Shown here: positions 23,909-32,645 of the stretch, one piece after another
Layout of the letters: every line of letters begins with the position of its first letter
Numbering within the stretch: the first letter of the stretch is position 1
Assembly (NCBI GenBank): GCA_965242605.1
Contig: CBDESS010000001.1
Coordinates: forward strand, 992,001 to 1,056,000
Length of the DNA stretch: 64,000 bases
Direction: 5' to 3'
DNA from: JAAXHF01 sp965242605
GTDB taxonomy: Bacteria > Desulfobacterota > Binatia > Bin18
The notes under the pieces: generated by a model
What the model saw: the letters and a program-made list of their open reading frames with translations, nothing else
Told to the model about the DNA's origin: nothing
The model's database searches: none
Position numbers and translations under genes: made by a program

Positions 23909-26245
23909 TCAAATCCTGCTGTAGCGCTCGCGCAGGTTCTGGCGCACCAGTTCCGCCGCGGTATTCACCACAAAGGTCAACACAAACAGCAGCAGGGCGG
24001 CCAGAAACAGGGTGCGGTACAGGGTACCGCCGTGGGGCGCTTCGGGGATCTCAACCGCGATATTGGCCGACAGGGCGCGGAAGCCGCTGAACGGATTGAA
24101 ATCCATGACCGGCGTGTTGCCGGTGGCCATCAGCACAATCATGGTTTCGCCGACCGCCCGGCCAAAGCCGATCATCACCGCTGAGAAGACGCCGGGGCTG
24201 GCCGTCGGCAGGACCACCCGGACCGCGGTCTGCCAGCGGTTGGCCCCCAGGGCCAGCGAACCGGACACCAGATGCTGCGGGACATTGGAGAAGGCGTCTT
24301 CGCAAATGGTGTAGATAATCGGGATCACGGCAAAGCCCATCGCAAAACCGACGATCAGCGAGTTGCGCGGGTCGTAGCGTGAGCCGGTGGTGTCGTACAG
24401 CCACTGGGGGAAATTACCGGCAAAGAAGGCGGCCTCTATCGGATCGTTGAGCGCGACACAGGCATACACCGTCAGCAACAGCAGCGGGGCCAGAAAGGCC
24501 AGTTCAACCCCTGGTTTGAGGCGGTTGCGGACCGGCAGCGGGAGCATGCGCCACACAAAGGCGGCGGCCAGGGTCACGGCCGGCAGGGCAAACAGCATCA
24601 GAAAAATGGCCGGTACCATATCGGCAACCAGTGGGGCCAGCCACAGCCCGGCAAAGAAGCCCAAGACGACGCTGGGCAGGGCGGCCATCACCTCGACCGA
24701 CGGCTTGACCAGGTTGCGCAGGCTGGGATGCATGAACTGCGAGGTGTAGAGCGCCCCGCACAGGCTGAGCGGAATCGCCAGCAGGAGCGCATAAAACGTC
24801 CCTTTCAGCGTGCCGTAGGCCAGCGGCGCGAGGCTGAACTTGGGTTCAAAATCGTCGGTCCCGCTGCTCGACTGCCAGGTATAATCGGGCGCGTGATAGC
24901 CCTCGTACCAGACCTTGCCAAACAGGGTGGTGAAGGTAATCTCGGGGTGCGGGTTATCGAGCGACCAGTCAAACAGGCTTCCCTGGCTGTCGACGGCAAA
25001 GATGCCGTTGGCGCGCGGCGTAAAGGACAGTAGCTCAATCCCCGCCCCCCGGTCGGTGGTCAGTTTGACCAGGGTTTGCTGTGAGGTGGCGTGGCGGAGC
25101 ATGATGTTTCCGGCGGAATCTGCACTGAGAAAGCCTTTATTGCGGGCCGACGGCCTGATTGCGGTCAGCTCCGCGGGATGGGGCTGGAGGACATGAATTT
25201 TACGGTACGGGCTATCGCGCGGCGCGCCGTGGTCACGCACCTGAAACCAGACGCTGACCCCACCGTCGGTATCGCCGACCACCAGCGAACGGCCGCCCAG
25301 AAGCCAGCCCAGGGTGGTGGCGAACGCGCCTTGGGTGTCGCTGACCGCAAAGCGATGGATCAACCGTGGCGCGGTCGGGTCCCCGACCTGCCAGTGCAAG
25401 AGCTGTCCGTCGGTGGTGCTGACCAGAAGGTTGGTGAGAAAGGAGTCGAGGGCCAGGGCGGCGACATCGGCTGGCAGCTCGGAGGAAAGCTCAAGCCGGT
25501 TTTCCCGGGTCCCGGTCTGGCCTGAGAACGACTCCTGCTCAGTCTGAGAGTAGAACAGCAGCGAGCGCGGGCCGAGCAGCGCCGCAATGCGTATGCCCTC
25601 GTCATCTTCTCCGGTCCGGTACACGAGCTGCTGGATAGCCCGCCCCTGGGGGTCAACAAGAATCGAGTCCTCCTCGCCGGCACGAGGCGTGATTATGCGT
25701 CTGCTCTGGTCGTCATAGCTGAGCACAAAGCTGACCTGCACCGGCACGACGGTCCCGTTTGCCGTCGCGATCGCCAGGGTGTGCCCAAAACCGCTCTGAT
25801 ACACTGCGGTCGGGCGTTGTCCCTGGAGTTGGCGTATTTCGTAGTGGTGGAGGATGGTGTGGTCGGTGAGTGAGACAAAGTACAGCGAGCCGCGCTCGGT
25901 CACGACATAGGCGATCTCCTGGTATTCTTCAACGCCAAACGCGATCGGTCGGGCGTCCTGCCGCTCAAGCACCTCGGACAGCGCGACCGCGCTGCCGAAT
26001 GCGGTCTTGGGCGCTGACCACAGGGGCAGTGTCTCGGCTACAATCACAAACAGGATGGCGGCAATGCTCAGAATAATCGCAATACCGCCAAAGGTAATGA
26101 TCAGGCCGGCGGCCCTGTCGTAGAGCTTCTTGCGTCGGAGCCGGCCTTTGTCTTCGGTTGCCGACAGCCGGAGAACATCAACCTCGGCCTGGTCGTCGGA
26201 ATACGGAGAAGACGGCTGCGGTTCGGCGTGTTGTGGTTCTGACAT
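23909..26245 (-). CDS. pstC: Phosphate ABC transporter permease PstC (long form)
   Basis: 778 residues, much longer than the usual 320. A membrane helix at about 52-75 is followed by a large extracytoplasmic region to about 450 with repeated beta-rich units resembling propeller blades (LLVSTTDGQLLHWQVGD, LVVGDTDGGVSVWFQV). The C-terminal permease domain carries the loop VPQHLVSGSLALGANRWQTAVRV and GRAVGETMIVLMATGNTP. Long PstC with such a domain is known in some proteobacteria. Its propeller-like part may gate or sense phosphate (inference). It precedes pstA by 25 bp. Confidence 0.93.
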   Translation of the reverse strand: MSEPQHAEPQPSSPYSDDQAEVDVLRLSATEDKGRLRRKKLYDRAAGLIITFGGIAIILSIAAILFVIVAETLPLWSAPKTAFGSAVALSEVLERQDARPIAFGVEEYQEIAYVVTERGSLYFVSLTDHTILHHYEIRQLQGQRPTAVYQSGFGHTLAIATANGTVVPVQVSFVLSYDDQSRRIITPRAGEEDSILVDPQGRAIQQLVYRTGEDDEGIRIAALLGPRSLLFYSQTEQESFSGQTGTRENRLELSSELPADVAALALDSFLTNLLVSTTDGQLLHWQVGDPTAPRLIHRFAVSDTQGAFATTLGWLLGGRSLVVGDTDGGVSVWFQVRDHGAPRDSPYRKIHVLQPHPAELTAIRPSARNKGFLSADSAGNIMLRHATSQQTLVKLTTDRGAGIELLSFTPRANGIFAVDSQGSLFDWSLDNPHPEITFTTLFGKVWYEGYHAPDYTWQSSSGTDDFEPKFSLAPLAYGTLKGTFYALLLAIPLSLCGALYTSQFMHPSLRNLVKPSVEVMAALPSVVLGFFAGLWLAPLVADMVPAIFLMLFALPAVTLAAAFVWRMLPLPVRNRLKPGVELAFLAPLLLLTVYACVALNDPIEAAFFAGNFPQWLYDTTGSRYDPRNSLIVGFAMGFAVIPIIYTICEDAFSNVPQHLVSGSLALGANRWQTAVRVVLPTASPGVFSAVMIGFGRAVGETMIVLMATGNTPVMDFNPFSGFRALSANIAVEIPEAPHGGTLYRTLFLAALLLFVLTFVVNTAAELVRQNLRERYSRI

Positions 26246-26271
26246 GAGGCTCTCAACATCGGCCTTACAGA

Positions 26272-26303
26272 CAAGGACGAGAGGCGTTCACCTCTCGTCC
26301 TTG
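26272..26303 (-). terminator. Perfect hairpin between pstS and pstC
   Basis: A 13-bp perfect stem CAAGGACGAGAGG / CCTCTCGTCCTTG with a 6-nt loop lies in the 161-bp gap. No T-run follows on the minus strand. It is better read as an mRNA-stabilising or attenuating hairpin that keeps pstS more abundant than pstCAB. That role is known for similar ABC operons and inferred here. Confidence 0.6.
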
Positions 26304-26406
26304 ACGCTACCACCAGCGTGGTGGAAGAGGAAAGGGGGAGGAGGGCAGGCTCCCCCCGGCTCGTCTGGGATCGAGCCTGGACACCTGAACAGCGGATGGC
26401 GCTGGC

Positions 26407-27381
26407 CTAGTTGAGCTTGGCCCGCTCTTGCATGACGATCTGGGCCGAGACAGGATAGTAGCCGTCCTTCACCACAACTTCCTGCCCCTCTTTGCTGAAG
26501 ATGTATTTGGCAAATTCCCGGACCAGCGGGTCGGCCGGCTGGCCGGGCGCTTTGTTGATGTAGATGTACAGGAAGCGCGACAGCGGATAGTTGCCGGAGG
26601 CCACATTCTCCAGGTTGGGGACAACATAGGCGGTGCCGGTCCTGGCCAGGGGCAAGGCCCGCACGCCAGAGGTGGTGTAGCCGATGCCGCTGTAGCCGGC
26701 GGCGTTTTTGTCTTCGCTCACCCCCTGCACCACAGAGGCCGAACCCGGCTGTTCTTTGACCGTGTCTTTGTAGTCGCCTTTGCACAGGGCTTGCTTTTTG
26801 AAGAAACCGTAGGTGCCGGAGGCCGAGTTCCGGCCGTACAGGCTGATCGGTACGGTGGCCCAGCCATCGCCCAGACCGAGGTCGCCCCAGACCGTGACTT
26901 CTCTGGCCGCCCCGCAGTGCAGGGTCTTGGAGAACATGGCGTCAACCTGGTCCAGCGACAGCCCCTCCAGCGGGTTGTCTTTGTTGACAAACACGGCCAG
27001 CGAGTCGAGCGAGGTCTGCAGCGGGGTGGCTTTGTAGCCGAATTTCTTTTCAAACTTGTCCATCTCGCTGCTCTTCATTGCCCGCGACATCGGGCCGAGC
27101 TGGGCGGTGGCCTCAATCAGGGCCGGCGGCGCGGTACTTGACCCCTTGCCCTCAACCTGGATGTTTACATTCGGATAGACCTTTTTGAACCCCTCGGCCC
27201 ACAGGGTCATCAGGTTGTTGAGGGTATCTGAGCCCACACTGTTCAGGCTGCCCGAGATGCCGCTGACCTTCTTATAGGCCGGCAGATTGGGGTCTACTTC
27301 AACCTGTCCGCCAGCCGGACTGCTGATGGTCAGACTCAGCGTGAGTCCACCGATAAGGGCTGAACACTGCTTCACGTTCAT
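26407..27381 (-). CDS. pstS: Phosphate-binding periplasmic protein PstS
   Basis: 324 residues with a signal peptide (about 1-25, ending SSPAGG). The phosphate-binding features are SVGSDTLNNLM, GKGSSTAPPALIEATAQLGPMSR and YGRNSASGTYGFFK. The protein captures periplasmic phosphate for PstCAB. It is the first Pst gene, downstream of the porin and separated by a GC-rich hairpin. Confidence 0.94.
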   Translation of the reverse strand: MNVKQCSALIGGLTLSLTISSPAGGQVEVDPNLPAYKKVSGISGSLNSVGSDTLNNLMTLWAEGFKKVYPNVNIQVEGKGSSTAPPALIEATAQLGPMSRAMKSSEMDKFEKKFGYKATPLQTSLDSLAVFVNKDNPLEGLSLDQVDAMFSKTLHCGAAREVTVWGDLGLGDGWATVPISLYGRNSASGTYGFFKKQALCKGDYKDTVKEQPGSASVVQGVSEDKNAAGYSGIGYTTSGVRALPLARTGTAYVVPNLENVASGNYPLSRFLYIYINKAPGQPADPLVREFAKYIFSKEGQEVVVKDGYYPVSAQIVMQERAKLN

Positions 27382-27420
27382 AACGACTCCTTTCCGTTGG
27401 AATAGTGTGCGTGTGCAATA

Positions 27421-27442
27421 CGGCGGCCAGCCGTGGCCGCCG
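27421..27442 (-). terminator. GC-rich hairpin between the porin gene and pstS
   Basis: CGGCGGCCA-GCCG-TGG plus CCGCCG forms a 9-bp stem just after the porin stop. There is no clear U-tract. It could be a partial terminator or a processing site. Confidence 0.45.
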
Positions 27443-27453
27443 GTTATGGGCGT

Positions 27454-28833
27454 TTAGAAATCGATCTGGGCCCGCATCTGGATGATGTCGGCGTCAAAGT
27501 CGTGGGGGTGCTGCTGGTCGGCGTAGACATAGTTCAGCATGAAGCGGACATTCGGGTTCAGGTACCAGTTGAGCCCCGCGGTGACGTTGCTGAGCGTCCC
27601 GCCCCTGATCATGCCGTCGGTCAGGTCGAGTTGGGAATAGCGGACCGCGGCCTCAATTGCCCCGAAACCGCCGCCGCTCCAGCTCAGGTCCCTGGCCGGC
27701 TTGACCCGGTCAAAGGCCCCGCTGGAGGTCTTGTAGCGACGATAGTCGCCCGGGGTCAGGAACATGCTGGCGTAGACATAGGACCCGTCAAAGCTCGGGT
27801 CGTCATACGCTTTTGAGCTCACCTCGGTGAAGATGTACTCGCCCTGGAGCGAGAACGGCCCGTAGACCGCGGCACACTCAGGGTTGAAGTAATCAACGCT
27901 CTTGGCCTTGAACGCCTTGGTGTCAACAAAGCGCGGCCCCAGATGGGCTTCCGGCCGCGACCGAAAACGGACCGTGCTGTCGGCATCGTGGCGGAACTCA
28001 TGGGTGTAGCCAAAGCCGACGTGCAGCAGCCGCTTGCCCTTATCCTCATACCACGCCAGAGCGGTGAGCCGGGCGGTAACATTATAGTCCGAACTCTTGC
28101 CGAACCCGTTGCCCGAGTCGCCTACATCACGGAACACGCCGACCGCCGCGGTCGCTCGCTTGTCGGCAAAACTGTTCGCAATCTGAAAGCCGGTGTTACG
28201 ACCCTGAGCAAAGACGTTGGGCAGCGAGCGTTCCATGAAGGTGATGTACTTGCTGCTGGTCAGCTCTTCGAGCGACATCGGCTCTTTGAAATGCCCGATC
28301 CTGAGATTGCCCAGGGTGGGGATTTTCTTCAACTCGACGTACACATCTTTGAAATCGGCGTCCTGACCGCCAAAGTCGTACTGGGCTTTGTACTTGATGT
28401 TTTTATACATCTCGCCTTCCATGTACAGCCGTGCCCGGCGGAACTCTGTGCCGTCGCCAATTTTCCGAAAACTGGCCGGCGTGTCCCTGTCGGTACTGTA
28501 GATGGCCCAGTCGTTCATGATCCGACCGCCGAGCTTGAGCGAGAAATTGCCGTCGCTGGACTTCATCCGCAGACCGGATGACCAGTAGACGCGCATCGTC
28601 TTGGGGTCGGGCTTTTGCGCTGCACCCTGGGCGACCGCCGCCTCAACCTTTTCCCCTTCGGCCTGGGCCTTCTTCATCAGGGTGCGGTACTGCTCATCGC
28701 TGATCTGCCCGTTGGCCTTGAGGATGTCGAGAATCTCAACCGCCACGCTTTTCTCCTGCGCAAAAGCGGGGCTTGCCAGCAAGAGTCCTGCGGCCATAAG
28801 CCCACTGCACAGCAGAGTGCCTCGTCTCTTCAT
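27454..28833 (-). CDS. Phosphate-selective porin (OprP/OprO family)
   Basis: 459 residues. A signal peptide (about 1-26, ending ASPAFAQ) is followed by a short helical segment and then a beta-barrel region of alternating hydrophobic strands. Features of the OprO/P family include KLGGRIMNDWAIY, DFKDVYVELKKIP, LRIGHFKEPMSLEELTSSKYITFMERSLP and a C-terminal strand ending in QIDF. The protein would form an outer-membrane channel feeding PstS. A Pho-box-like site lies about 55 bp upstream of the start, which supports phosphate control of this gene and probably of the whole pst operon. Confidence 0.9.
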   Translation of the reverse strand: MKRRGTLLCSGLMAAGLLLASPAFAQEKSVAVEILDILKANGQISDEQYRTLMKKAQAEGEKVEAAVAQGAAQKPDPKTMRVYWSSGLRMKSSDGNFSLKLGGRIMNDWAIYSTDRDTPASFRKIGDGTEFRRARLYMEGEMYKNIKYKAQYDFGGQDADFKDVYVELKKIPTLGNLRIGHFKEPMSLEELTSSKYITFMERSLPNVFAQGRNTGFQIANSFADKRATAAVGVFRDVGDSGNGFGKSSDYNVTARLTALAWYEDKGKRLLHVGFGYTHEFRHDADSTVRFRSRPEAHLGPRFVDTKAFKAKSVDYFNPECAAVYGPFSLQGEYIFTEVSSKAYDDPSFDGSYVYASMFLTPGDYRRYKTSSGAFDRVKPARDLSWSGGGFGAIEAAVRYSQLDLTDGMIRGGTLSNVTAGLNWYLNPNVRFMLNYVYADQQHPHDFDADIIQMRAQIDF

Positions 28834-28885
28834 ACCGTTCTTCTCCTTCCCGTGGTCAGACTTCGCCAGGAAGGTAAGAACGCCA

Positions 28886-28904
28886 TGTTACTGGAGAATG
28901 ACGG
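28886..28904 (-). promoter_or_regulatory. Candidate Pho box upstream of the porin/pst operon
   Basis: On the minus strand the site reads CCGTCATTCTCCAGTAACA, close to the family pattern CTGTCAT-N4-CTGTAACA. It is oriented toward the porin gene that starts at 28833. Confidence 0.55.
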
Positions 28905-29099
28905 GCCGGTTATTTGTGCGTGACGCCCATCGTGCGATGCAGGGCCGAATCTCGACAGCCGGGACTCCTACATCTTCTGGCTTGATCAAGTCCTTTCTCT
29001 TATGGTAAAAAAGATGGCCGGTAAACAGAAACAGCTAAAAAAATCAAAGACATCCTAAACAATCCTGACCTGCCACAGCTTCCCCTCTTTGTAACACGC

Positions 29100-31697
29100 A
29101 TGAGTACGGCGATTGTGCTCCTGATGGTGTTGGTGTTCCACACAGCCCCGGCCTTCGGGCAAATGGCTACATCAACGGCTACATCAACCGGGCAGATTGA
29201 CCCCCTGGGCCCGTCCAGCCCATTCCGGTGGGTCCAAATGGCACATAAGAACGCAGCCGCGTATGCCTTGCTGGCCACGTCCAGCCCGTTCCAGGTAGTC
29301 CGCGACTATCTGTCAGGGGCAACGACGACCGTGCCCAGCGTGGACGACATCACGGCTGAGGCTGACCAGATACAGCGCCAGCGTGCGATCGATCAGAGCC
29401 AGAGGTGGAACAGGGATTATTGGACAAACCGCTGGCAGCCATCCTGCGGTCCGCGGCAGGGAACAAGGGGAGCCCACCCGAACTCCGACTTCGCCTGGAA
29501 GGATATGAGAGGGATGTACGGTGTCGCCTGCGACGAAATCGTACAGAGTGGCTATTCTGTTGCTCAGTTCGTCTTGTGCAGCAACCTTGAGGTACACCGG
29601 GGCTTTCACCTGCATTGCACGGAGCATCTGGGCCTGACCCCACTCAGCCCACGACTTCCGCCGACGCACCAACGCCCCTATAACCCGCTTGACCCCGATG
29701 ATCGCCCCTATGGCACGGGCAGCCTGTGCGGTTTCCTTGACAGAGAGGACTACCTGGGGGCGACCGCTTTCACGGGGCGCGGGAGCATATTCCGGGTCGT
29801 CAAAGACTATGCGGACGGCTGCCGGGATACCATTCCGAGCATGGCGGAGATAGCCGCAGAGGCGCAGTACTGGTGCTCGACCGCCCTGAAACATGATCGT
29901 TTTCCAGGCCACGGCGTCGACCTTGGGCCGCCAAAACTGAGTTATGCCTTCGAGCCGGCCGTCTATGCGCGCCCCTTTTTACCTCGGAGCGAGGCCCGCT
30001 GGCTTGCCCGCTGCCACATCCGGCCTCCAGGGAAAGGCGACACGACATTTCGACACACGATCTGCGCGGTCCAGCATCCTGATAATGTTGAGGACCACCT
30101 GAGTCCGATAGGGCGGCGTTATATCCCCTCTTGCACGGACCGGGATAGAGACGGCAGCCTCCATTCCCAACCGTATCTCAGCCTGGATACTTCTTCTTCT
30201 CGATCGCTGTCCTCAACCTCCTCCCCACAGCGCATCACCATCCAGGCACCCCCATCAGCCCCGCCCTATGACGTGAGCACAGTAGCAGGCTATCGGGAAT
30301 GGGCTATCCGCCATGCGGCCGCCAGGTGTGCCGCGTCCGCCGTAGTCAGCGGAGGCAACTTCCTTTACGGCCTTGATGTCTTCGAGGCGATTCTAGAACC
30401 GCCCGGAGGCTTCCCGGCCGTGACCGATATGAGCCAAGCCAAGTTTACGTGGATAACACTAGCGGCCGGGGTGTATGCGTTGACAACGGGCTGTAGCCCT
30501 GACCCCATCTTCTGCCGTGCAATGCCCCCGTATTCTCGAACCGGCTACGATACGGAGGGGAATACCTACACCGAGCCGGTCGGGCTGGGCATGTCCTGTG
30601 CACAACTCGGCTTGCCCCCTATCAACGCTCCCATACTCCCAGCAAAGGAGTATTGGGATTGGTCTTGGGGAAGAGTCTCCACGGCTAGCCTGCCAAGCGG
30701 CCATAACTGGTACGGGCAACCTGAACTGCCCCGCCCACCCGCCCCACGACCCGCATCACGCCCCCGCCCACCCGCCCCCGAGCCGGAAGCCGAGGCCCCC
30801 GTCGGCAACCTGGAAGTCCCTGGTCCCGGGTCTTTTCAGAGCGGCATCGGCTACATCCGGGGCTGGGTGTGTGAGGGGCAGGAGGTCGAGATTTACATCG
30901 ATGACGGGCTTCGGCTGCCGGCCACGGCGCGCGGCCTGGACCGGGCGGACACCGAAGACATATGCGGCGACCGGGATAACGGCTTCATCCTGGTTTGGAA
31001 CTGGAACCTGATGGAAGATGGGGATTATACCGCCTCCCTTGTCATTGATGGGCAGACCGTACAACGCCACGCCTTCACCGTGACCACGCTCGGACAAGAG
31101 TACATCCGGGGAGCGGAGAAGGATGTGGTGGTGAACGACTTTCCCAGCCCCGGGGAATCCCCGCGTCTCAGGTGGCAGGAGCCCGTGCAAGGCTTTGTCA
31201 TCGTTCCATCATCACCACGCCCCCCCGCACCACGCCCCCCCACCCCCGAGCTGGAAGCCGGGGCCCCGGTCGGCAACCTGGAAGTCCCAGGCCCTAACTC
31301 ATTCCAGAGCGGCATCGGGTATATCCGCGGCTGGGTGTGTGAGGGGCAAGAGGTCGAGATTTACATCGATGACGGGCTTCGGTTGCCGGCGACGGCGCGC
31401 GGCCTGGACCGGGCGGACACCGAAGACATATGCGGCGACCGGGATAACGGCTTCATCCTGGTTTGGAACTGGAACCTGATGGGGGATGGGGATTATACCG
31501 CCTCCCTCGTCGTAGACGGGCAAACCCTCCAACGCAACGCCTTCACCGTGACCACACTCGGGCAAGAGTACATCCGGGGAGCGGAGAAGGATGTTGTGGT
31601 GAACGACTTTCCAAGCCCGGGGGAATCCCCGCGTCTCAGATGGCAGGAGCCCGTGCAAGGCTTTGTCATCGTTCCGGCAGAGGAGGCCCAGCCATGA
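29100..31697 (+). CDS. Large secreted protein with C-terminal tandem GWVC repeats
   Basis: 865 residues with a signal peptide (about 1-21, STAIVLLMVLVFHTAPAFG). Residues about 55-85 and 225-260 share a motif (VVRDYLSGATTTVPSVDDI versus VVKDYADGCRDTIPSMAEI). Many paired cysteines suggest disulfides. Proline-rich linkers (PRPPAPRPASRPRPP) precede two nearly identical domains of about 135 residues (GYIRGWVCEGQEVEIYID, WNWNLM.DGDYTASL, then RWQEPVQGFVIV). This domain is known from scattered bacterial secreted proteins; its function is not known to me. Short peptide linkers and a toxin-like gene 95 bp downstream suggest it may be the delivery half of a polymorphic toxin, which is inference. Confidence 0.72.
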   Translation: MSTAIVLLMVLVFHTAPAFGQMATSTATSTGQIDPLGPSSPFRWVQMAHKNAAAYALLATSSPFQVVRDYLSGATTTVPSVDDITAEADQIQRQRAIDQSQRWNRDYWTNRWQPSCGPRQGTRGAHPNSDFAWKDMRGMYGVACDEIVQSGYSVAQFVLCSNLEVHRGFHLHCTEHLGLTPLSPRLPPTHQRPYNPLDPDDRPYGTGSLCGFLDREDYLGATAFTGRGSIFRVVKDYADGCRDTIPSMAEIAAEAQYWCSTALKHDRFPGHGVDLGPPKLSYAFEPAVYARPFLPRSEARWLARCHIRPPGKGDTTFRHTICAVQHPDNVEDHLSPIGRRYIPSCTDRDRDGSLHSQPYLSLDTSSSRSLSSTSSPQRITIQAPPSAPPYDVSTVAGYREWAIRHAAARCAASAVVSGGNFLYGLDVFEAILEPPGGFPAVTDMSQAKFTWITLAAGVYALTTGCSPDPIFCRAMPPYSRTGYDTEGNTYTEPVGLGMSCAQLGLPPINAPILPAKEYWDWSWGRVSTASLPSGHNWYGQPELPRPPAPRPASRPRPPAPEPEAEAPVGNLEVPGPGSFQSGIGYIRGWVCEGQEVEIYIDDGLRLPATARGLDRADTEDICGDRDNGFILVWNWNLMEDGDYTASLVIDGQTVQRHAFTVTTLGQEYIRGAEKDVVVNDFPSPGESPRLRWQEPVQGFVIVPSSPRPPAPRPPTPELEAGAPVGNLEVPGPNSFQSGIGYIRGWVCEGQEVEIYIDDGLRLPATARGLDRADTEDICGDRDNGFILVWNWNLMGDGDYTASLVVDGQTLQRNAFTVTTLGQEYIRGAEKDVVVNDFPSPGESPRLRWQEPVQGFVIVPAEEAQP
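30804..31207 (+). repeat. Tandem domain repeat, unit 1
   Basis: 404 bp that recur 468 bp downstream with very few differences. It encodes the first GWVC domain. The near identity at third codon positions points to a recent duplication or gene conversion. Confidence 0.9.
31272..31675 (+). repeat. Tandem domain repeat, unit 2
   Basis: Second copy of the 404-bp unit, preceded by a proline-rich linker that differs from that of unit 1. Confidence 0.9.
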
Positions 31698-31726
31698 CCC
31701 AAGACGATTATACTTGCCCCGTCGGC

Positions 31727-31804
31727 GGTTCTGTCTGAAAGCCAGCACACGGCCCTGAAGACAGCCGGCTCACGACCTGCCAAAGCCGGCAGTGGCCACC
31801 ACAG
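31727..31804 (+). repeat. Structured direct repeat, copy A
   Basis: About 78 bp, roughly 80% identical to 32568-32645. It includes a hairpin CTGCC-N6-GGCAG. Copy B has different bases at this place but still pairs, so the structure is conserved. The last part copies the 3' end of the PhoX gene. Confidence 0.75.
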
Positions 31805-32190
31805 GGCTCATTGCCGTCGTAATTCCGGGTGGGAAACCGTTGATCAGAATTGTCGAGCGCGGCAGCAAATATATCAAAGGTCCTCGCGCCTTCAGACACT
31901 ACACGAGCAGGAAAAGCTCAAACGCCATTGCACGAGAGGGGATTATCAAGGCCAATAAGCAAAACACGGTCTATGCTGTGCGAACGACAGAGCGGGTATG
32001 GTCACGAGCTGACGCGGAAGATACACTCGGTCTGCATCAGGGCCGCGGCCGCGATTACGTCGAATTCAAACTCCCAAAAGACAATACGGCCAAAGATGGA
32101 TATAATCAGGTGACTCAGAGGATGGAGTGGAAAATATCCGGTGATACTCGCCTTGCCCCAGACCGCGCAGTGGTCGTGCAGAGAGACTGA
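31792..32190 (+). CDS. ADP-ribosyltransferase-like toxin domain (HYD1-type), orphan C-terminal module
   Basis: At most 132 residues; the frame opens only after a stop at 31756 and GTG 31792 has no clear RBS. RAFRHYTSRKSSNAIAREG followed by TVYAVRT and GRGRDYVEFKLP resembles the Tox-ART-HYD1 domains that end polymorphic toxins (H-Y-T/D signature). It lacks its own secretion region, so it may be an orphan module used by recombination with a carrier such as the secreted protein upstream. A small gene follows in the toxin-immunity order. Assignment rests on motif resemblance only. Confidence 0.55.
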   Translation: MATTGLIAVVIPGGKPLIRIVERGSKYIKGPRAFRHYTSRKSSNAIAREGIIKANKQNTVYAVRTTERVWSRADAEDTLGLHQGRGRDYVEFKLPKDNTAKDGYNQVTQRMEWKISGDTRLAPDRAVVVQRD

Positions 32191-32200
32191 CGAGGGTGAC

Positions 32201-32548
32201 ATGCAAACGGAAGAGCGCTTGAGCATCAAAAAGGCCGACCTGATTGAGGTGCTGAGCACCCTGGAGACAGTCGTGGTGTCGTTGGACCGTATTGGCTCTT
32301 GTCATGCAGAACTCGGGCAAGAGGGCTGCGCCAAGACTACCGTCGAGTTTCTTGACCAGTGGAACATCTGGCACAAACTGTCGAAAGCACGTCGAATGTT
32401 ATCAGACTATTTTCCCACCGAGCTCGGGAACAACGACATGGACGAGCTTGAGCGGGCCTTGCAGGACACGCCGCACTGGCAGCAGGATTGCCGGAAACCG
32501 CCGAAAGGCTATAAACGCCGTCGGTCATACCGACAGGACGGAACCTGA
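32201..32548 (+). CDS. Putative immunity protein for the HYD1-like toxin
   Basis: 115 residues from ATG 32201 with GAGGGT upstream, 10 bp after the toxin stop. The protein is helical and acidic in its first half (KKADLIEVLSTLETVVVSLDRIG) and has KLSKARRMLSDYF. I recognise no family. The immunity role is inferred from its size, position and the flanking repeats. Confidence 0.5.
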   Translation: MQTEERLSIKKADLIEVLSTLETVVVSLDRIGSCHAELGQEGCAKTTVEFLDQWNIWHKLSKARRMLSDYFPTELGNNDMDELERALQDTPHWQQDCRKPPKGYKRRRSYRQDGT

Positions 32549-32567
32549 CGATGACCGGTCACGGTCC

Positions 32568-32645
32568 GGTTCCGTCCTGAAGCCAACACACAGCCCCGAA
32601 GACGGACGGCTCACGACCGGTCAAAACCGGTAATGGCCACCACAG
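32568..32645 (+). repeat. Structured direct repeat, copy B, overlapping the phoX 3' end
   Basis: Second copy of the 78-bp repeat. Its hairpin is ACCGGT-CAAA-ACCGGT, with compensating changes relative to copy A. Bases 32611-32645 encode the last residues of the minus-strand phosphatase. Confidence 0.75.

Noticed and set aside
22414..24090. A 558-codon open frame on the plus strand across pstA
   Set aside because: It is the opposite-strand shadow of pstA in GC-rich DNA, has no RBS and shows no conserved motif; pstA itself is certain.
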